64,000 nt of DNA from Homarus americanus (GCF_018991925.1 NW_024727853.1:27501-91500); one strand, 5' to 3'; numbered from the stretch's first letter, positions 20,541 through 32,480 are shown. Numbers and translations: made by a program. The notes: generated by a model not told the origin, from the letters alone.

Positions 20541-20930
20541 TTTACATACCCAACCCACACCTGGTCTAAACTACCCTACCTTAACATACCCAACCCACAC
20601 CTGGTCTAAACTACCCTACCTTAACATACCCAACCCACACCCTAACACACCCAACCCACACCTGGTCTAAACTACCCTACCCTGGTCTAACTACCCTACC
20701 TTAACATACCCAACCCACACCTGGTCTAAACTACCCTACCTTAACATACCCAACCCACACCTGGTCTAAACTACCCTACCTTAACATACCCAACCCACAC
20801 CTGGTCTAAACTACCCTACCTTAACATACCCAACCCACACCTGGTCTAAACTACCCTACCTTAACATACCCAACCCACACCCTAACACACCCAACCCACA
20901 CCCTAACCTACCCTACCCGAACGTACCCAC
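20541..20930. repeat. 40-bp minisatellite, about 9 copies
   Basis: The unit contains TTAACATACCCAACCCACAC followed by CTGGTCTAAACTACCCTACC. Full copies are identical at nearly every base. Truncated and recombined copies (CCTAACACACCCAACC) occur near 20641 and 20881. Confidence 0.96.
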
Positions 20931-20934
20931 ACCA

Positions 20935-21311
20935 CACCACACTACCCTTACCTCCCATAACCCAGAGCGAGGCTGTACAGGGAGGAAGGTTCACTCTCTA
21001 CAAACTTATCAGATGGCAACACGCTGTGGAAACTAATCAGGTGAGGGCTAAAATTGACCCCACTGCCATGTAGTCCTGAGAAGAAAAAATAAATAAATAA
21101 GGAATGAAAATAACTGTTGGAAGGACGAGCGATTGTGTCAGTGATATAAATTTAGTGATACTCCTGCTCCTTCACCTCCTACCCCTTCACGCTGTCACCC
21201 CCGGGAGGAGGCCTAAACCAGTATCCCCTGACTGAGAGAAGGAAAATGATCTTACGAAACATTGTGAAGCTTCGGTACAAATTCTCAAATGTTCGTAAGG
21301 TGAATATTCCT
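20935..21311. other. Unique sequence
   Basis: No supported feature. Confidence 0.6.
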
Positions 21312-21511
<200 letters not shown>

Positions 21512-22078
21512 AAGAATAGGCTCAGTTCTACAATGCTATTCTACGTTAACAAGATACACTCACTGACCACCATGACACAAATAAACTACAGAATCTCTCT
21601 AAAAACTCTACGTAAATTGTCACCAAACTGGAACTAAATAAACCTGTCTCGTGAAAGGAAAGTCTTAATGTAATTTTACCTTTGTAAATAACCTATTTTC
21701 TTATCGACGGAACATCAGACTAAACTACCTTTGTGTCCTAAATTAAAATACTATCTTTAAATCGTAACTTAAAACACTATCTCTGTGTTCTAACTTCTAA
21801 TCAAGCCATTTAAGGGCCTTCAGAATCGTAAGTTATATCACACAGAATACGAAGCCTCGAGTATCGTGGGTTAATCCTCTACTCAAACCAAATAATATAC
21901 GCCCACGAGCACACTTACAGGACCTACGACTGGATAATCATCTCCTGGTGGAGGGTAAAGACGCCAGGGTGTCACACGGGAGAGAAACTTCGAGACCTCA
22001 GCCTGACAACTCTGACGCTTTGACTAACTAAAGCGACGATTGTGAACCTCCCTCCGCTGACAGTGAAGTTATTACAGG
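21512..22078. other. AT-rich unique sequence
   Basis: Nothing recognised. Confidence 0.6.
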
Positions 22079-22097
22079 TGTGGAGGGAAAGGGGGGG

Positions 22098-22275
22098 ATA
22101 CAATTAACTTCACGCGGATGCAATTACCATCACATGGATACAATAACTTCAAGTGGATACAACGATCTTCACGTGGATACAATTAACATCACGTGGATAC
22201 AATTAACTTCAAGTGGATACAACGAACTTCACATGGATACACTTAACTTCACGTGGATACACTTAACTCCACAAT
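22098..22275. repeat. 20-bp minisatellite, about 9 copies
   Basis: The unit is close to TTCACGTGGATACAATTAAC, alternating TTCA(C/A)GTGG with ATCACGTGG and ending AATTAAC, AACGAAC or ACTTAAC. Several units contain the palindrome CACGTG, the E-box core. Confidence 0.94.
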
Positions 22276-22449
22276 AACAATGATGAGAAGACAAAAGGGG
22301 GTAACCCGTACTGCCTGCCATAGCGTCTCTGTAACTCCTATTAACGAGTGTTGCTGCTGAAGTGAGTACACATAATAGCCTCTCTCACTAGCTCTTCAAT
22401 CTCTGGTCTATTGATGAAATGGGTGAAAGAAGCCCCCTTGTTACTATTA

Positions 22450-22572
22450 TGGTGAGGGGAAGGTGAGGAGGGGAAGGTGAAGAGGGGAAGGTGAAGAGGG
22501 GAAGGTGAAGAGGGGAAGGTGAGGAGGGGAAGGTGAGGAGGGGAAGGTGAAGGGAGGAGGTGAAGAGGGAAG
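22450..22572. repeat. 14-bp GAGGGGAAGGTGA minisatellite
   Basis: About eight nearly identical purine-rich units (AGAGGGGAAGGTGA or GGAGGGGAAGGTGA). Confidence 0.93.
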
Positions 22573-22612
22573 TTCATCTAGTTGATATCTGTAAAAAGAG
22601 CTGTACAATCAC

Positions 22613-22615
<3 letters not shown>

Positions 22616-22651
<36 letters not shown>

Positions 22652-22800
22652 CGCTGTTGATTATTATAGAACCGTAAACAAACGCTACTTACAAATAACG
22701 CCGGCGAGAGTGTAGGGGGACTGGGAAGAAGAGGAAGAAGAAGAGGAAGAGGAGGAAGAGAATGAAAAGCAGGAAGGAAGAGGAGGAGGAGCCAGTATCC
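22616..22800. repeat. (GA)17 and purine-rich tract
   Basis: Perfect (GA)n at 22616-22650. After unique DNA, GAAGAGGAAGAAG-type purines at 22725-22790. Confidence 0.92.
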
Positions 22801-22979
22801 CCCCCCACCATCCTATACGTATTGACTATAGTGTTGCAACATGGTCGGATATGTTCCCTTTACCCTCTGCCATAAACCCATACATGAAATTCATTCCCCG
22901 ATCGGCCAAGCGTGGACGAAATGGACACCCGGGGCATGATAGCGTTGTCCCTGCGTAGCTTTTCTGGCAAATGGCATAA

Positions 22980-23092
22980 AAAGGAAGAGGGGGAGGAAGG
23001 GGGTGTGGGAAGGGGGAGGGAAAGGGGGTAAGGGAAGGAAAGAAGGAAGTGACACGAGGAAATGGGATAAGGCGAGGAGAGGCAAGGGTTTG

Positions 23093-23138
<46 letters not shown>
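22980..23138. repeat. Purine tract and (GT)22
   Basis: GGAAGAGGGGGAGG-type sequence runs to about 23065, then perfect GT at 23095-23138. Confidence 0.93.
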
Positions 23139-23139
<1 letters not shown>

Positions 23140-23229
23140 AAGAGAACAAAACCTACAGGACAACCACTCACTGTCGCAGCTTCTTCTTGCCCACTCAAGT
23201 TAACCCTTCAGGTAATGACATGAGCGGGG

Positions 23230-23600
23230 CGTATCTCTCCCACTCATCCCTCTTCTCCCTCTCATCTTCCTTCTTCCCTCCCGCTCATCCTCCTCCTTCT
23301 CTCCCGCTCACCCTCCACCCATTAACACACTCCCCATCCACTAAATCCCCATAACCCTAATCCACCCTCACTCCACCTCCCATCCACCTACAAAAATAAT
23401 CTCCTCACCACCCCATCCACCCCCACTCCTCTCCCACCCACGAACTCCTCACCACTCCATCCCGCCTTCATTCGCATGCCATCCTTCCACCCACTGACAC
23501 CACAGTCCACACCATTCCCTCCCACCTTCATTCCCCTCCCATCAATCCAGCCATTGACACTACACCATCCCACCGTCACTCCCTTTCCCTTCTAAATTCA
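23230..23600. repeat. Degenerate ~60-bp C-rich repeat
   Basis: Words such as CATCCACCCACTGACACC and CACCTTCATTCCCCTCCC recur about every 60 bp in three to four diverged copies, within pyrimidine-rich DNA. Confidence 0.75.
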
Positions 23601-24208
23601 TCCACATGTTTCTACCCATCCATCTCACTAACTCCCACACAACCAAGAGCTCCCACCCTCACGCCCACCTACCCTCTGTGGGAGTAATAGACCCACTGCT
23701 ACCTCACAGCCCGAGTAGGTCTCTCCCTCCCTCAGCAGTACGCAGTTGGCTAATTGGTCGGTGCTCAAGAAGGGGCCCGACCCTCCTTCAGAGACGTCTT
23801 CATCGCTGTGTCCTTTTTGGCCCACTTGGCGACCTCTCTCTCTCTCTCTCTCTCGTATCTTTATGCCAAGCGGAGTGAGTGAGTGAGTTAGTTATTGTGT
23901 GTGTGTGTAAGAGATTTCTGTCGGCTTATAATGCACAACTGGAGACCATAAAGAGATATTCGTAAGTATTATTTGCGTGAAGTGATGCCAGGATGAACAC
24001 ACACACACTTCCTTCAGCCTTCATAGGGTAAGGGCGTGTGTAGTCGGCGCTGCCAACTAACGCGGCCGTGGTCTCTTGACCATGGAGATAGCTGCCACCC
24101 TGGTCAGTGTTGACCTGACCCTTGACGTGACACACAAGAACCATCTCCAACACCCTGTATGAGCTGGAGGACCTACCCGGACCACGTGGTGCATCTGCAG
24201 CTTACAGT
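23601..24208. other. Unique sequence with short (CT)n
   Basis: (CT)11 lies at 23834-23854 and a GAGTGAGTGAGTGAG run at 23873-23887. No gene recognised. Confidence 0.55.
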
Positions 24209-24448
24209 GAACATAAGAACATAAGAAAATAAGGAGTCTGCAATAGGCCGGTTGGCCTGTGCATGGCAGCTCCTGTCGAGAGTTACTACCACTCTCTATC
24301 ATCCATGAATATATCCAGCCTCCTTTTGAAACTTTCCAGCGTTCCAGCACTTACTACAAAGTTGCTAAGCTTGTTCCACTCGTCCACCACCCTATTTGTA
24401 AACCAGTTCCTTGCTATCTCCCTCCTAAACAGTGAGGTAGCGGCTTAA
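24209..24448 (-). mobile_element. CR1-like LINE 3' end, second copy
   Basis: On the minus strand an uninterrupted frame includes RREIARNWFTNRVVDEWNKL, then SNFVVSAGTLESFKRRLDIF and MDDREWW plus stop. This is the conserved C-terminal tail of CR1/L2-type LINE reverse transcriptases. The 3' end carries tandem TTCTTATG units, like the (ATTCTRTG)n tails of CR1. The copy at 8.6 kb shares the CCGGCCTATTG block and the same tail, so both come from one family. This copy is 5'-truncated but its preserved frame is intact. Confidence 0.85.
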
Positions 24449-24479
24449 CAGCCAGGCTTGGCGCCGACATCAGGTCACA

Positions 24480-24698
24480 AGAATGCCTACAAGACCAGCT
24501 CCCACAGTACCAGATCTACAGTTAATCTATATGTTGACTCTATGTTTCTGTATTGAGAGCTTTTGTCAATCAAGTGACCCACTCTCCGATTTCACCATAT
24601 GTAACTTATCACCTCTGTTCATTGTATATCTTCAGCCTTCGGACTGCCATGTTATCTTAATAAACCGTTAATTATTAATTATTATTATTATTATTAGC
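24480..24698 (+). mobile_element. Diverged LINE 3' end with (ATT)n tail, copy C
   Basis: From about 24565 to the tail the sequence follows copy B at 25.4 kb: GTCAATCAAGTGACCCA, GTATATCTTCAGCC and AATAAACCGTTAATTATT align with GTAAATCAAGAAACCCA, GTATATTTTCAACC and AATGAACCGTTAATTATT. Divergence is larger than between copies A and B, suggesting a related subfamily. The coding part is not recognisable. Confidence 0.6.
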
Positions 24699-24704
24699 AG
24701 AAAC

Positions 24705-24721
24705 GCCGCCCTCCGGGCGGC
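24705..24721. other. Perfect GC-rich hairpin
   Basis: GCCGCCC-TCC-GGGCGGC forms a 7-bp perfect stem with a 3-base loop just after the LINE tail. A weaker relative (GCCACCCTCCGGGAAGC) follows at about 24748. Its role is unknown. Confidence 0.6.
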
Positions 24722-24904
24722 TCATTCGCTTGGCCACGGTAGGAAGCCACCCTCCGGGAAGCTCCACATTGTCTCACTGTTCAGTCCCCAAAACTTCTTT
24801 CATCAATAGTTCATTGACGGTGTATGTAAGTTCCACCATGTTTTTCACTACAACGGTACAGCAAAGTATATTTTTTAGCATTAAACTGTTATTATTTTAT
24901 TGTC

Positions 24905-25143
24905 TAATCATCACTACATATAACACCACCCATCATCACTACATATAACATTATCCATCATCACTACATATAACACCATCCATCATCACTACATATAACA
25001 CCATCCATCATCACTACATATAACACCACCCATCATCACTACATATAACATCATTCATCATCACTACATATAACACCATCCATCATCACTATATATAACT
25101 CCATCCATCATCACTACATATAACACCATCCATCATCACTACA

Positions 25144-25146
<3 letters not shown>
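24905..25146. repeat. 25-bp minisatellite, about 9-10 copies
   Basis: The unit is CATCATCACTACATATAACA followed by CCATC or CCACC, with little variation between copies. There are no variable spacers. Confidence 0.95.
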
Positions 25147-25357
<211 letters not shown>

Positions 25358-25747
25358 CATCCTCGACACCGGCTCCTACTACCACCTGAGATCCCTCGCC
25401 CGAGAATTGCTGTTCGACACCACAACCGCATCCAGCCCATACGAGCACGAACTGATCGCTATAAGAACAGCCCAGTCCCAACCATTGTAAAAATTATCAA
25501 TAACTTGTAATAAACCAGTGTATTCACTCCCAGTAAATCTTACTTTTTGCACTGTCACTATGTTGAAATGCCCTGTAGTTTGAGCTTCTCCCCACCTAGT
25601 TATTATATATTATATTTGTATCACTTATGTTACTTGTATATTACTTGTAAATCAAGAAACCCATTCCCCAATTATGTAACCGTATATTTTCAACCTCCCG
25701 GCTGCTAAGCTCTTTCAATGAACCGTTAATTATTATTATTATTATTA
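25358..25747 (+). mobile_element. LINE 3' end with (ATT)n tail, copy B
   Basis: The plus strand encodes an in-frame C terminus RPRIAVRHHNRIQPIRARTD then RYKNSPVPTIVKIINNL plus stop, followed by ~240 bp of 3' untranslated sequence ending GAACCGTTAATTATT and an ATT tail. Copy A at 13.2 kb matches it over about 320 bp at roughly 90 percent by eye, including the coding end. The high identity suggests fairly recent activity of this family. Confidence 0.82.
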
Positions 25748-26095
25748 CACACACACACACACATAACGAGCAAGCGAGTTACATCAATAATAAGCGCAAC
25801 TAATCATGTTTATTTACCTGGTACCGTAATATATGAGAATTAATGATTATTAATATTGAAGTTTTAGACTCCTGTACATCGTCTAATTAGGTGTGTTGTG
25901 AGCTCCGGTGTACAAGGTTCTAGGAATGAATATATTTACTGTTGTTGTTCCTTTAATCATTATTGTTATTATTACCCTTAGAACTATGATCATTAACAAT
26001 CGTCATTTTTATTATCATCTTTGTTGTTAAACTTGTTACTGTTATCATTATTAGTATAATTATCATTATTTAACTTGGTATTATGATCAATGAGC
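25748..26095. other. AT-rich unique sequence
   Basis: A short (CA)n at 25747-25763, then ATTATTGTTATT-type low complexity. No gene. Confidence 0.6.
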
Positions 26096-26099
26096 TGAC

Positions 26100-26246
26100 A
26101 ACCATTTGAGTACAATGTTAACCCCTTGAGTACAATGTTAACCCCTTGAGTACAATGCCAACCACTTGTTACGATGATCTATACCCTCAAGTACGACCAT
26201 ATTGTACTCAACAAATTAAATCATCATACTTCAAGAGTTAACATCG
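26100..26246. repeat. Three direct and three inverted copies of a GAGTACAATG motif
   Basis: Three tandem units of GTTAACCCCTTGAGTACAAT (the first and last partial) are followed by diverged inverted copies: CCCTCAAGTACGACC, ATTGTACTCAAC and ATACTTCAAGAGTTAAC. The 11-mer TTGAGTACAAT and its exact reverse complement are both present, so the array can fold back. A related word (TTAACCCCCTGAGTACGATG) occurs alone at 56363. Confidence 0.75.
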
Positions 26247-26715
26247 ACTCTAACACTATAATTAAAGGTGAATTATCCCAAAACACTACACAAAGACCCT
26301 TAATTATTTTTCTCAATGAGTGATGATGTTCTGAACAATTCCCTTCTCAGGTAAAACACGAACGGCGTCAAGTATAATAACATAACATTCACTAAACCAA
26401 ACTTGTGTACTGTATATGTTTTATTTATTTTGCCATTTCCCAAGACATTCATTCGGACTGTACAAGGTAAGATCCACCCAACGAGGCGAAGTTTAAAGAC
26501 TGTCACTGAACTCAAATTTTGCTTCCATGGGCATTGTTTCCCAGTCCGCCCAGTGCATGTCCAGTACCTTATCCAGGATTGGCCCAAAGTGTGGAGTGGT
26601 TATAGTTCAAGAGGAGGGTGTCTGTCTTTGCTAGCTCACAGCACTTATCGGATAAAACATTCTTACTAACTGAGAGGAATTCAACGCCGCGTGAACGTAA
26701 TTTCCACGATGTACT
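26247..26715. other. Unique sequence
   Basis: Ordinary complexity with overlapping short frames on both strands, none recognisable. Confidence 0.55.
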
Positions 26716-26719
26716 GTAT

Positions 26720-26960
26720 GCCTCAGTTCCCCCCCCCTCTCTCTCTCTCCTCCCTCTTACCACAGCTCACCCCCTCCAACCTCCTCCTCCCCCCCATACC
26801 AAGACCCTTATCCTCTCCTCCACACTTCATCCTTCTCCACCTCCCCTCCACACCCCACTCCACTCCCTTCCATCTAATCCCTCCCCACCACCTCTCTCTC
26901 CCATCCCCCCGAACACCCTTATCCCCTGCCAATTATTTACCACTAATTACCCCTCTAGTT
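26720..26960. repeat. Pyrimidine-rich tract
   Basis: CCTCC, CCCC and CTCT words fill the stretch. Pro/Ser/Leu frames on the plus strand are artefacts. Confidence 0.82.
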
Positions 26961-26999
26961 GGCCCCTCCACCGCTCCCCTTCAACCCAAACAAAGTTCT

Positions 27000-27323
27000 A
27001 ATTGATCATAAAACCTGAATATCGGCTCTCAAAAACTAATACAGGGAAATATCTCGACCCTTAACTAGTGAGGGGAAACAAGCCCAGTTAATAACAATAA
27101 TAACAACAATAATGACACAACAATAATAACACAAACATAACACCCTCTTCTTAATAATGAATATACCTTAAAAAAAAGTCTATGAATATTTGATGTAGGA
27201 ATCTGCTTTCCATTCTCACTTTCCTTCTATCTCTCAATGATCACTCGAGGAGCGAATCTAAGAAGCTATGAATATTTGAAATGTGAATCACGAATCTTCA
27301 CTGTCGTTGTCTCTCACTCCCTG
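27000..27323. other. AT-rich sequence with AATAAC patches
   Basis: AATAATAACAACAATAATG-type low complexity at 27088-27140. No gene. Confidence 0.6.

Positions 27324-27360
<37 letters not shown>
27324..27360. repeat. (GT)18 microsatellite
   Basis: Perfect dinucleotide array. Confidence 0.97.
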
Positions 27361-27361
<1 letters not shown>

Positions 27362-27744
27362 TTCCCATTGTTGCCTGACAGTCACCCACCCATGTTCTCA
27401 CTCCATACATTACTTCACTATCACAGAGAGAGTTAACCTTCAAGTAGACCAACACTCATATAAATTATTACAGCTTGAGCTCCTTCGTACGTCTCAACCT
27501 TCCGCCATCCTAACCAAATTTCCCAGTACTTCGTCTTTCTCGGACAGCAACACACACTGTTTTTGTTGACTGTTCGTTCAGTGCGAAACCCCGACGTAAA
27601 CGGAAAAAAATCTTGTCGATATGAATGGAACAATGAAAATCTGCAGATTCCTAACCTAACCTAAACTAACCTAACCCAACGCTAGACTCTGAAGATGTCT
27701 TAGACGCCTGTATGAATTTACCTTAACCTGTCGTAAACAATACC

Positions 27745-28312
27745 TTAAGGTAAACAAAATGGCTGCCTCTCAGTATGGGTAAACAACATGGCTGCCTCTA
27801 AGTATGGGTAAACAAAATGGCTGCCTCTCAGTATAGGTAAACAACATGGCTGCCTCTAAGTATGGGTAAACAACATGGCTGCCTCTCAGTATGGGTAAAC
27901 AACATGGCTGCCTCTCAGTATGGGTAAACAACATGGCTGCCTCTAAGTATGGGTAAACAACATGGCTGCCTCTAAGTATGGGTAAACAACATGGCTGCCT
28001 CTCAGTATGGGTAAACAACATGGCTGCCTCTAAGTATGGATAAACAACATGGCTGCCTCTAAGTATGGGTAAACAACATGGCTGCCTCAGTATGGGTAAA
28101 CAACATAAACAACATGGCTGCCTCTTAAGTATGGGTAAACAACATGGCTGCTTCTAAGCATGGGTAAACAACATGGCTGCCTCTAAGTATGGGTAAACAA
28201 CATGGCTGCCTCTAAGTATGGGTAAACAACATGGCTGCCTCTAAGTATGGGTAAACAACATGGCTGCCTCTAAGTATGGGTAAACAACATGGCTGCCTCT
28301 CAGTATGGGTAC
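27745..28312. repeat. 29-bp minisatellite, about 19-20 copies
   Basis: The unit is GGGTAAACAACATGGCTGCC followed by TCTAAGTAT or TCTCAGTAT, with very low divergence. A short internal duplication (AAACAACATAAACAACATGG) lies near 28100. Open frames on the minus strand (LEAAMLFTHTERQPCCLPIL) are broken by these indels, so I regard it as non-coding. Spacer-free tandem copies exclude a CRISPR array. Confidence 0.95.
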
Positions 28313-28870
28313 ATAACAATCATCAACACGAACTCATCACCAAATATCTGGAAAAAAATGATGCGCCCCCAAGAGTGAATCTGTTACGAATGCACTTTGA
28401 GTTCTGATGTGTTCCCACGTTAAATGAATACATGAATACATAAATAAGGAGAATAAACATACATGATAAAGGAGGGGGAGGAGGAGGAGGACTCAATCAA
28501 CTTTCACTCCTTGTAGTTTGACCCCAAAACCAATATAGAGTTTTGTATCATGAAAGGTGATATGCAAAGTTTAATTACAGGTCGCAGTTTAGAATTCTAT
28601 TGCGGTATATGATTTACAATGTAGTGATGGATAGTCGTCTCACCACTAGCTGTAACAAGAGTGGAGGTCATAAAAGAAAACGGAGGGGGGGTCAAACCGA
28701 CTCATGCACAATCTAAATCTAAAGATCACGTGTCATATCTCTCTCTCTCTCTTCAAGTTCAATAGCCATATTGAACAGCCCATCTACTGTGCCTTCAATC
28801 TCAAATCTTCTAGTCATCTATTATAATTCGTCATTGTATTGATCGAGGGAAACAGAAACTTTATATACAG
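28313..28870. other. Unique sequence
   Basis: Short purine patch at 28470-28492. Otherwise nothing recognised. Confidence 0.6.
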
Positions 28871-28875
28871 AGGAA

Positions 28876-28938
28876 ATGGTTGGAGGGGGGGGAGGGGGAG
28901 GGGGGCGGGTAGGGGGAGGAGGAGGGGGTTGGAGGGGA
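28876..28938. repeat. G-run cluster, quadruplex-prone
   Basis: At least six runs of four or more G within about 60 bp (GGGGGGGG, GGGGG, GGGGGG, GGGGG...). Intramolecular G-quadruplex formation is plausible. Confidence 0.7.
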
Positions 28939-28939
28939 A

Positions 28940-30340
28940 GAACCACAAGACAAAACAATGTAGAAAGCCACAACAGGTGGAAGCACCACACGCCCTATAA
29001 CCTGCCACAGTGTTCACTAATTAATTAAAGTATATCGTAAGACCCTAAAGTTAATGGGTTCGGATCCTTCCTGGTGTCATATAATTTAAATTAGTAATTG
29101 AACCCCGACCTTACAGCGCGGGGTTGGATTCACACTAACGGCCATAAAGAATCAGGATTATTACCCACTGTTATCAAAGTCCATCTTACGATCTTCTCTC
29201 TCTCTCTCTCTTTTACTCTCAAGGTATTTATTGGCTCCCCGGAGAAAGATCTAGTTCGATAAAACAGCCCATTACAAATGCCATCACAGGGTAACCGCCC
29301 CCCCCACACACACACATTCCCCCCATCCTTCTAATATCATGCGTGAACGACCACGAAAATCACCGCTAGGATTTGGTTACAGGTTATCAGAAGCGACTAT
29401 CTGAGCACAAGAAGAAAGATGGTATAGGGTAGGCCCGAGGAAAGGTTGGCCGCCTGTGGGTCCTGTAGGTCAGAAGAGACGTCCTGACTCAACCTAACCT
29501 CACCCCGTCAGAAGCTATACGTATAAATATCTGAGGGCAGAGAGACACCATTCCTGCAGCAACGACTCTGGTTTCTACACTATACAAAATATGAGTCTAG
29601 TGGAAGGACCCGGCTCATCACAACTTAAAGTAACACTATTCACTTCTACGCCCGACTTGACGATCTTGGTGTGAAGACATGAGAGGCAATTGAACAAATG
29701 TCTTGGAATAAAACGCCAAGAGCAAATGAACAAATTTCTTGTAGCCAAAATATTTAAAGAGTTGAGTGATCGCTCTGCCCTTCTCACTCTCACAGGGACC
29801 GACCCGCTCAAAACAGGTAAGGTAAGGTAACCTCTCCACCTGGCGCCACGGTATAATGATGGTTATTGAGGTTACACAGACACAGAGCAGAGACTGATCT
29901 TACTTCTCTTCACCTGATGAACGTTTCCTCACCTTAAGTCAACCTCGCTGCTCTATACAGTGGCAAGACATCATCAACACTTACCTTCACAACACTACGG
30001 CCTCACGCTCACCAACACTCACCTGTAAGAACAAATAACAGAAATTAGTATAGATCCAGACACAACTTGAGTTCAACATCAATGAATATTTAAATGAGTA
30101 CCCATGATGCACGGACGGATGTATGCAAGGCCGTACACAGACGGAAACATTTATTCCGACACGTCCTTGATAGACCAGCGAGAGACAAAAATTAAGGAGT
30201 GTATTACTCTTTTCAATATAATTATCACTCACACAACTCCTGACAACTTGCAGTGAAAATGGGCGTCATGTGCCAGACGATCTGTTAGGGGCAGTCTGGA
30301 CACAGTACACAGGACAAGACATCAAGATACAAGGAAGCAG
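28940..30340. other. Unique sequence, no gene recognised
   Basis: About 1.4 kb of ordinary DNA with short (CT)n at 29194-29211 and a C run near 29297-29306. Short open frames have no recognisable domain. Confidence 0.55.
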
Positions 30341-30349
30341 TACGGCCGG

Positions 30350-30395
30350 CACTGTACTCTGTCGTCTTCACTTCCCCAACTGTAAAGTAAGGTGT
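30350..30395 (+). mobile_element. Second copy of the 18.5-kb dispersed block
   Basis: CGTCTTCACTTCCCCAACTG followed by TAAAGTAAGGTGTAC matches the minus-strand block at 18490-18535. In protein terms both read RLHFP(K/N)C(N/K)VR. Only this short block is conserved between the two sites. Confidence 0.45.
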
Positions 30396-30399
30396 ACTG

Positions 30400-30854
30400 G
30401 GTGTACCGTCGATGCGATCAGGCAACCATTAAGACAGCTAAGCGAGCGTTGTATCCACCAGGCCAAAATAACCACGTGTAAAAGACCTGTGTTTTAATGG
30501 GTATTTAAATATATCACACCTGATGTTTTATATATAGTATTAACATGTCAGTCAAAATGATACGACACCAAAATATGTGTTTGACATGTTATAATACAGA
30601 GTAATTATATTGGAATGATCCCCTCCCCCACAAAAAAGTCATTTAATGTACCGATTATAAGCATGACAATAATCGTTAAAAGGGGATTAATTATACAAAA
30701 ACACCCATGATAAATGAAGGAATGAATAACAATAAAATATGAAAAAAATATTAACAATGGTTTTGACTACGAAGATATCAATATGAGATTAGTAATGAGA
30801 TAATTAACATGATATTATTACTTATATAGTTAGCAACGCGATTAAAGCACCCAA

Positions 30855-30858
<4 letters not shown>
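30400..30858. other. AT-rich unique sequence
   Basis: Nothing recognised. Confidence 0.6.

Positions 30859-30893
<35 letters not shown>
30859..30893. repeat. (AC)17 microsatellite
   Basis: Perfect dinucleotide array. Confidence 0.97.
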
Positions 30894-30895
<2 letters not shown>

Positions 30896-31460
30896 TAGAC
30901 CCTTTTCCAGTTTCATCGTATTTTCTTTTATTCTCATCGTAGTTTTCCTATCATCTTCATTGTTGACGTTTTCACATTTTCACAGGGCGTAAACTAGGTG
31001 CATCTGTGGTCACCTGTCAGTACTAAAACGACCCAGGTGTCATAGGTAAGATATGCCGGGTAAATATTATTAGATACGGAGTCTGAGAGCAGGTTAGCAA
31101 ACACCCATACAGGTAATAGGCTAAGATAGGAATTACAGGTACAGTAATTCCCAGGTGGTAAGAGTATCATACAGGTATGGCCCTAATTAAGACAACACAG
31201 GTAATTAATTTTCCTAGGTATCAAAATAACCAACACCAGAATGGGTCTTCCTCCTTCATCCCAGCTCAACTATCACAGACTGCCAGGAAGGAAGAGAGGG
31301 GTGTGGCCGTGGTTGTTACTGGGTGGACCACAACGATAGTCTACCCGAGTTTATATCGCTGTCAATCTCCACCATCCATCACGCCACCGCTGTGTGTGTA
31401 CAGACTAATGGTGGAGTTGGTCGTGGCGAGCAGTGAAAGGCGAGTTGATTATCCTATCGT
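30894..31460. other. Unique sequence
   Basis: Ordinary complexity. The open frame 31177-31650 runs from here into the GT-rich array and has no recognisable domain. Confidence 0.55.
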
Positions 31461-31463
31461 GGC

Positions 31464-31612
31464 GAGTGTGTGTGTGTGTACAGTATATATATATACATTG
31501 CTATCCGTGTATCAGCGTGTGTGTGTGTGCGTGTGTGTGTGTATGCGTGTGTGTGTGTGTGTGTGTGGGTGTGTGTGTGTGTGTGTGGGTGTGTGTGTGT
31601 GGGTGGGTGTAT
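31464..31612. repeat. Interrupted (GT)n region
   Basis: Several GT arrays separated by CAGTATATAT, TGCG, ATGCG and GGGT interruptions. Confidence 0.93.
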
Positions 31613-31659
31613 ATATATCAAGGGTGATGCGCCCTCCTGATAAGGACTAACGACGGGGC

Positions 31660-32229
31660 TGATGTAGGTTTTGATTATGACACATTCCCCAACATAAACA
31701 GCTTGTGAATGAAGGTTTGGTGGTTTTTGTTTTTTACTGGCTCGGGTTTTTTTGGGGGGAGGTCCTCGTTTTTTTTTTTGCTTCGGGTTTATTTTTTGTT
31801 AGTTGTTTTTTATGGTCTCGGATGATTCAGTGTGAGAAGAAATATCTTACAACGATGATCTGAATTACCTAAAAACATAATATCATTCAAACTAGCATTA
31901 ATATATCTTTATCATTATATATATATTTTCTATCTATTATTTATACCATTTCTATATACCTAACCTTTATAGTCACACTAGTATTGCAACGTTATATAAG
32001 CTTCACTCTCACTAACATTTAAAAACATTTTATTCTTTGTTTTTTGTTCGTTTATCTCCGCTAACAGCTGGTGTGTGCATTAAGGGGAACTGCACTCATG
32101 AAACACGAAAAAGGGAAATAGTTTTGCCAGCATCACATTAACACTCGTGCAAGAAGAAAAAAGTAAAGGCTTTATTAACATGATATAAAATTAGTATTAC
32201 CTACTTCAGTGTCTCAAAAACTCACAGTT
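31660..32229. other. T-rich then AT-rich unique sequence
   Basis: T runs near 31730-31815 with GGTTTTTTTGGGGGG-type sequence, then AT-rich DNA. No gene. Confidence 0.6.
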
Positions 32230-32352
32230 CTGTAAAAATTATATAATCCATAATAATGATAATGACTAATGAATATTATTATTATTACTAGCAGTGTTAG
32301 TACTAGTATTAATATTAGTAGTGGTAGTAGTAGTAGCAGTTGTAGTATTGCT

Positions 32353-32388
<36 letters not shown>

Positions 32389-32389
32389 C

Positions 32390-32439
<50 letters not shown>

Positions 32440-32480
32440 TAATAATAATAAAATGATAATGATAATGATGATGATAATAA
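32230..32480. repeat. (AAT)n array with (AGT)n shoulder
   Basis: (AGT)-type triplets at 32300-32345 pass into (AAT)n at 32354-32450 with a few interruptions. Confidence 0.95.

Noticed and set aside
22098..22275. E-box (CACGTG) array as a regulatory element
   Set aside because: Only some 20-bp units keep CACGTG and others read CACATG or CAAGTG, so selection for the motif is not apparent.
27745..28312. Direct-repeat array resembling CRISPR at first glance
   Set aside because: Copies are contiguous with no unique spacers, and the context is a eukaryotic nuclear genome. The same applies to the 25-bp array at 24.9 kb.
30270..30497. 75-residue frame with several Cys
   Set aside because: Part of it is the short dispersed block also found at 18.5 kb. 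The cysteines follow no known zinc-finger spacing.
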